Of a stretch of DNA of 10,827 nucleotides, positions 7,774 to 10,827 are shown in pieces. Each line of letters starts with the position of its first letter. Within the stretch, counting starts at the first letter, position 1. Source of the DNA: an uncultured Eubacteriales bacterium. GTDB lineage: Bacteria > Bacillota > Clostridia > Monoglobales > Monoglobaceae. The position numbers were made by a program, and so were the translations under genes. Below the pieces are notes generated by a model. The model was not told the origin of the DNA. It was given only the letters and a program-made list of their open reading frames with translations, and did not search any database. The stretch is from the NCBI GenBank assembly GCA_905205855.1, contig CAJLFL010000050.1, forward strand, positions 1 to 10,827. Direction: 5' to 3'.

Positions 7774-9111
7774 ATGTTAAAAAAATTAGGAGCGGCAGTA
7801 ATGTCGTTTATGCTTGCAGCCGGCTGTGTGTACGGAGCAGAGCTTGAATACACAGGCGGATACAACGGCGTAAGTACTGCGCCGTTTAATGTGGCTTTCG
7901 GCGGAAAGAGCGTGACTGTCAGCACAAAGGCTTTCAGTACCTCCGCCGAAGCGGAAAATGCAGTTATGCTTGTTACGGTTTATAAGGATAAAAAACTCGT
8001 GCTTGTAAAAAAGACAGAGGTAAAGCAGCTTTCATCCACGGCGGCAGAGTTCAGTCTGACAGTTGATTTGCCGGAGGATATAACCGGAGCGGCGGATTTG
8101 AAGGGATATGAGGTCAATGCGTCTGTTGTCAGTACGGACGGCGGCTTTGCGCCGCTCAGCGGTCCTGCTTTCTATCCGGCAAAGGAGGAGTTTAAGCCGC
8201 TGAGGGATTTAAGCATTGACGGTAAATCGGTTGACGGCTTTGCCCCGGACAAGACAGAGTATACGAGATATGTGCACAGATATAATTCTGTTGAGGATTA
8301 TAACAATAAAGTACCGGTGTCAACCGCAACCCCTGCTGTCAGCGCGCTGACAGCGGATGCAGCGACAAAGGTTGATATTACTTCTGACGGAAACATTCCT
8401 GCAACGGTAACGGTTTCGGCAAAGGCATCGGACGGCACAGCCGTTGATTATACCGTAAGCTTTAAATATTATGTTCATGGTATAGAGGGTGCAGCAGCGG
8501 ATTCTGATTTTGAGGATGACGGCAGCACATATCAAGGTCAGCTTGCCACATCAACAAAAGCAAATATAGGAACGGTAAACGCGGCACTTTGCACAAACCT
8601 GCACGGCAATCCGGACAGCGCAGATGCAAGCGTAAGCGGCTCGCGCTGGGCAACGGACGGAACGCCTCTCAGCGGACAAAGACACGAAATCAGCTTTGTT
8701 GCGGAGGAATACGCCGGCTGTGATTATTTTGTACTCAGCAATAATAACCGTACCAAATATCAGGCGGCAGATTATGAGCTTTTAAGCTTTGTCGCGGCAG
8801 AAAATGTTGAGGTTGTAATTATTGATAATGTAGAGCGCAGCTATGAAGGTTTTGAGCCTGAAACAAAAGCAGGCACGCTGATAAGCGGTCGTTATATAAA
8901 CGGCGGCAGCGGTGATGTTCAGATGGCGCCTACGTATGACTTGGCAGGCAAGACGGTTGACGGAGTAAAATACAGCAGCATCGGCGGCCCGTTTAATTAT
9001 CAATATGTAACGCAAAAAGTCTTTGCCAAAGGCGAAACGGTAACGATAAAGACAACCAATACAGCAAGCGGCGGATATAGAATGCCGATAGTAATAGTCA
9101 GACCGCTTTAA
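7774..9111 (+). CDS. Secreted multi-module beta-sandwich protein (paralogue A), function unknown
   Basis: A 445-residue exported protein, placed 15 bases after the permease with AGGAGG 8 bases before its ATG, so probably part of the importer operon. The N-terminus MLKKLGAAVMSFMLAAGC is a signal sequence. It could be a lipoprotein (cysteine 18) or be cut near VYG-AE. Residues of about 25-135 form a beta-rich domain with MLVTVYKDKKLVLVKK and FAPLSGPAFYP, like the FN3-like modules of clostridial cell-surface glycan proteins. Residues of about 142-233 resemble a cadherin-like beta-sandwich domain (LRDLSIDGKSVDGFAPDKTEY ... SAKASDGTAVDYTVSF). Residues of about 262-445 form a module shared with the second paralogue: LCTNLHGN (272-279), SGSRW (288-292), GCDYFVLSNNNR (315-326), ending MPIVIVRPL. 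No catalytic motif is recognised. A glycan-binding or presenting role is inferred from modules and context only. Confidence 0.85.
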   Translation: MLKKLGAAVMSFMLAAGCVYGAELEYTGGYNGVSTAPFNVAFGGKSVTVSTKAFSTSAEAENAVMLVTVYKDKKLVLVKKTEVKQLSSTAAEFSLTVDLPEDITGAADLKGYEVNASVVSTDGGFAPLSGPAFYPAKEEFKPLRDLSIDGKSVDGFAPDKTEYTRYVHRYNSVEDYNNKVPVSTATPAVSALTADAATKVDITSDGNIPATVTVSAKASDGTAVDYTVSFKYYVHGIEGAAADSDFEDDGSTYQGQLATSTKANIGTVNAALCTNLHGNPDSADASVSGSRWATDGTPLSGQRHEISFVAEEYAGCDYFVLSNNNRTKYQAADYELLSFVAAENVEVVIIDNVERSYEGFEPETKAGTLISGRYINGGSGDVQMAPTYDLAGKTVDGVKYSSIGGPFNYQYVTQKVFAKGETVTIKTTNTASGGYRMPIVIVRPL

Positions 9112-9235
9112 TAAATAACAACGGACTGCACAAATGTTGTTACATCGTAGGGGCGGCAGCGTATCCGCCCGAAATAAATAACAACGGACTGCACAAAGAG
9201 ATGTTACATCGTAGGGGCGGATAGCATACGCCCGA
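9110..9235. repeat. Two tandem ~63-bp repeats carrying GTAGGGGCGG hairpins
   Basis: Unit 1 (9110-9172) and unit 2 (9173-9235) share AATAAATAACAACGGACTGC followed by ACAAA, and then TGTTACATCGTAGGGGCGG. They differ by a 1-base length change between these blocks. Each holds a small hairpin: GGGCGG/CCGCCC (9151-9156 with 9165-9170) and GGGCG/CGCCC (9215-9219 with 9229-9233). The loops differ, but the arms stay complementary in both. Unit 1 begins inside the stop codon of the preceding gene. GTAGGGGCG...CGCCCG palindromes recall dispersed intergenic repeats of Clostridia. There is no T run, so they are not ordinary terminators. Confidence 0.8.
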
Positions 9236-9241
9236 AGACAT

Positions 9242-9264
9242 GCAAAAGGGGTAACCCCCTTTGC
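9242..9264 (+). repeat. Hairpin 1 upstream of paralogue B
   Basis: GCAAAAGGGG (9242-9251) pairs with CCCCCTTTGC (9255-9264) with a single A-C mismatch and a 3-base loop TAA. It is not followed by a T run. Its right arm shares TTTGC (9260-9264) with the next palindrome, so the two cannot fold at once. Confidence 0.65.
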
Positions 9265-9285
9265 AGTACATATATGTACTGCAAA
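9260..9285. repeat. Perfect 26-bp palindrome
   Basis: TTTGCAGTACATA (9260-9272) is followed directly by its exact reverse complement (9273-9285). In DNA it could be a dimeric protein site. In RNA it could fold as a hairpin competing with the one at 9242-9264. Confidence 0.75.
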
Positions 9286-9304
9286 CAATAACACTTACCA
9301 ATTA

Positions 9305-9319
9305 TTGCCCAAAGGGCAA
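9305..9319 (+). repeat. Small hairpin beside the ribosome binding site of paralogue B
   Basis: TTGCCC (9305-9310), loop AAA, GGGCAA (9314-9319). It ends 6 bases before the AAGGAGG at 9326-9332. It does not mask the site but may shape the leader. Confidence 0.5.
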
Positions 9320-9340
9320 AAATATAAGGAGGAAAATAAA

Positions 9341-10792
9341 ATGAAGAAAACCGTAAAACGTATTTTGACTGCCTTTGTATGCGCGGCAATGCTTATATCA
9401 TGCTTTGGGGTATTTGTATACGCGGATACGCCGCTTAAAGGCTCTTATGTAGAGTTTGTCAAGAACGACAAAGCAAACACAATTTCCGCAAAGGCGTATG
9501 TACGTAATCCTGAGGGAAATGCAGATACCGCAGCATGGCTGCTCCTGGCTGAGTATAACGGCGACGTAATGGAAAAGGCTGCTACAAAAAAGCTTACTCT
9601 TGCTGCAGGAAAAGAGGATTTTATAACCACAGCCGGAATAGACTATAATTCTGCAAAAAAGTACAATGCCTTTCTTTGGTACGGTGACGAAAGCTGCCGT
9701 CCGATAGCGCCGACCGCAACATACGGCTATAACGGACAGCTGCTTACCGGTATTACCATTGACGGGGTTGAGATGGAGGGCTTTAACGCAAATATAAAAG
9801 AATATACACTTCCTCCGGCAGATGACTTCGTTGTTCCGGTAACAAAGGGTGTAACCGCCGACAACAGCGTATACACCACCACAAGCTATGAGAAGTCGGG
9901 CAATGACTATATCGCAAAGGTCAGCGCAAAAAGCTCTGACGGCACAAAGACAGAAACCTATACAATTACTTATAGTATATCCGTAGATTACGATACAACA
10001 AAAGGCTATAATGCATGGCACGCAATAAGTGATTATAACGGAAAAGATATGACTGACTGGACAAACTGGGCAGAGGATACTGTGACATATAACGGCTGGT
10101 ATGCGGTAGGCTCTGAAACATCGGGTAGTTCCACAACTCCGGTGCTTTGCTCAAACCTTCACGGTAATTCCGATTTGTCAAATGCAAATATAACAGGCTC
10201 ACGCTGGGTAATAGATTATTCACCGGCTTTGGGTGATGAAGCAAAACAGGGACAGCAGATGTTGAATGTTCCTGACACTATTGCCGGTTCTGATTATTTT
10301 GTATTCAGCAATAATTCAAGAGGTAAAATTTATAAAACAAATTCATCCCTTGTATCTTTCAAAATAAACAAATCGGCTGAGATAGTAATATATTCAAGTG
10401 CTAGTACAGATAAATACAAGGATACAGACGATGCATTTGCAGTCAACACCAAAATATCATCACAGGATGAAGTTCCGGTATCGGCATATAAGGAGAGTAG
10501 TTTTTTAAATTCCGCAACCAATAAAAGCTGGGAAAATGCATTAGCTACTAATGGCGCAGTGCGAAAAATAGAATACAAATATAAAACCTCAAAAGTATAT
10601 ATTGTAAATGATGGTGAAACAAAAACAATAAATCTTTCTATGGCTTCAGATTTAAAGGATAGAACACCTATTGTGGTTATAAAGCCAATAGAAGTAAAGC
10701 CGATGTTTGAATATAATATGACATATGGTGGAATGAATCTTAATGAGTTCTGTACGGCAACGGGCACGACATCTTGCAGAGAAAAACAATGA
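9341..10792 (+). CDS. Secreted multi-module beta-sandwich protein (paralogue B), odd C-terminus
   Basis: A 483-residue exported protein. The start at 9341 has AAGGAGG 8 bases upstream and opens a clear signal peptide, MKKTVKRILTAF...FVYADT. Cleavage after VYA (residue 28) is likely, although L-I-S-C ending at cysteine 21 also fits a lipobox. Modules in order: FN3-like of about 30-133 (WLLLAEYNGDVMEK, YNAFLWYGDESCRPIAP); cadherin-like of about 134-212 (LLTGITIDGVEMEGFNANIKEY ... AKSSDGTKTETYTITY); and a shared C-terminal module of about 262-449 with LCSNLHGN (269-276), TGSRW (285-289) and GSDYFVFSNNSRGK (316-329), ending TPIVVIKP. It is the same architecture as paralogue A. Beyond that point A stops, but B runs 30-odd residues more (EVKPMFEYNMTYGGMNLNEF, then CTATGTTSCREKQ), which fits no module. 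The last ~500 bases also look more AT-rich. A frameshift or gene junction near 10740-10750 is suspected. Function unknown. Confidence 0.8.
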   Translation: MKKTVKRILTAFVCAAMLISCFGVFVYADTPLKGSYVEFVKNDKANTISAKAYVRNPEGNADTAAWLLLAEYNGDVMEKAATKKLTLAAGKEDFITTAGIDYNSAKKYNAFLWYGDESCRPIAPTATYGYNGQLLTGITIDGVEMEGFNANIKEYTLPPADDFVVPVTKGVTADNSVYTTTSYEKSGNDYIAKVSAKSSDGTKTETYTITYSISVDYDTTKGYNAWHAISDYNGKDMTDWTNWAEDTVTYNGWYAVGSETSGSSTTPVLCSNLHGNSDLSNANITGSRWVIDYSPALGDEAKQGQQMLNVPDTIAGSDYFVFSNNSRGKIYKTNSSLVSFKINKSAEIVIYSSASTDKYKDTDDAFAVNTKISSQDEVPVSAYKESSFLNSATNKSWENALATNGAVRKIEYKYKTSKVYIVNDGETKTINLSMASDLKDRTPIVVIKPIEVKPMFEYNMTYGGMNLNEFCTATGTTSCREKQ

Positions 10793-10827
10793 AGGTAGAA
10801 TTGAACTACTTAAGAAAATTCAAGAAA
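10743..10827 (+). CDS. Possible start of an overlapping gene, or frameshifted continuation, at the right edge
   Basis: In the frame two bases ahead of paralogue B, an ATG at 10743 opens 28 codons that run off the window: MSSVRQRARHLAEKN, NEGRIELLKKIQE. It is charged and helix-like, more protein-like than the overlapping end of paralogue B (CTATGTTSCREKQ). The site GGTGGA (10727-10732) is a weak ribosome binding site 10 bases away. Removing one base near 10749 would join MFEYNMTYGGMNLNEF directly to VRQRARHLAEK. The family is not recognised. A second start at 10789 in another frame (MKVELNYLRKFKK) is also open, so the call is tentative. Confidence 0.3.
   Translation, partial: MSSVRQRARHLAEKNNEGRIELLKKIQE

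Noticed and set aside
9110..9235. Short CRISPR array
   Set aside because: There are only two units, no regular spacer between identical repeats, and the units are contiguous with differing hairpin loops; no cas genes nearby.
9242..9264. Intrinsic terminator after paralogue A
   Set aside because: The stem is good but is followed by AGTACAT with no T run on either strand.
8782..9294. 170-residue minus-strand frame across the tandem repeats
   Set aside because: It is antisense to paralogue A and gets its length partly from the duplicated repeat; no start signal.
9398..10021. 207-residue Cys-rich reading frame on the minus strand
   Set aside because: Antisense to paralogue B; its many Cys, Tyr and Ile arise from the codon pattern of the opposite strand.

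Overview
The window looks like a carbohydrate-uptake locus from a Gram-positive member of the Clostridia (Bacillota), probably a gut or rumen anaerobe. The grounds are: strong AGGAGG-type ribosome binding sites on nearly every gene; a YesM/YesN-type two-component system; an LplA/LplB/YtcP-type sugar importer with no ATPase gene of its own; secreted proteins built from small beta-sandwich modules; and short GTAGGGGCGG palindromic repeats of a kind I associate with clostridial intergenic DNA. The species cannot be fixed from the sequence.

Layout. Positions 1-4177 are on the minus strand. The order is a sensor histidine kinase (4177-2429), an AraC-type response regulator one base behind it (2427-892), then a 118-bp gap with a long AT-rich inverted repeat and a near-consensus promoter, and then the first 257 codons of a clan GH-A glycoside-hydrolase-like enzyme that runs off the left edge. 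From about 4384 everything is on the plus strand: a lipoprotein sugar-binding protein, two permeases, and a secreted multi-module protein. The three junctions in this run are only 15-21 bp, so it reads as one operon. A 229-bp gap full of repeats and hairpins follows. Then comes a second secreted protein that is a clear paralogue of the first. At the right edge there may be a frameshift or the start of another gene.

How it may work together (inference). The membrane kinase senses an extracellular ligand. The response regulator binds A-rich direct repeats in the shared 4178-4383 intergenic region and switches on the divergent importer operon, whose promoter has an extended -10 but a poor -35. 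The secreted paralogues may bind or present the glycan at the cell surface, the binding protein and permeases import oligosaccharides, and the apparently leaderless hydrolase cuts them in the cytoplasm. ATP hydrolysis would come from a shared ATPase encoded elsewhere.

The least explained parts are the pair of secreted paralogues with a conserved LC(S/T)NLHGN...GSRW core, the structured leader before the binding-protein gene, the stacked hairpins before the second paralogue, and the abnormal C-terminal tail of that second paralogue.
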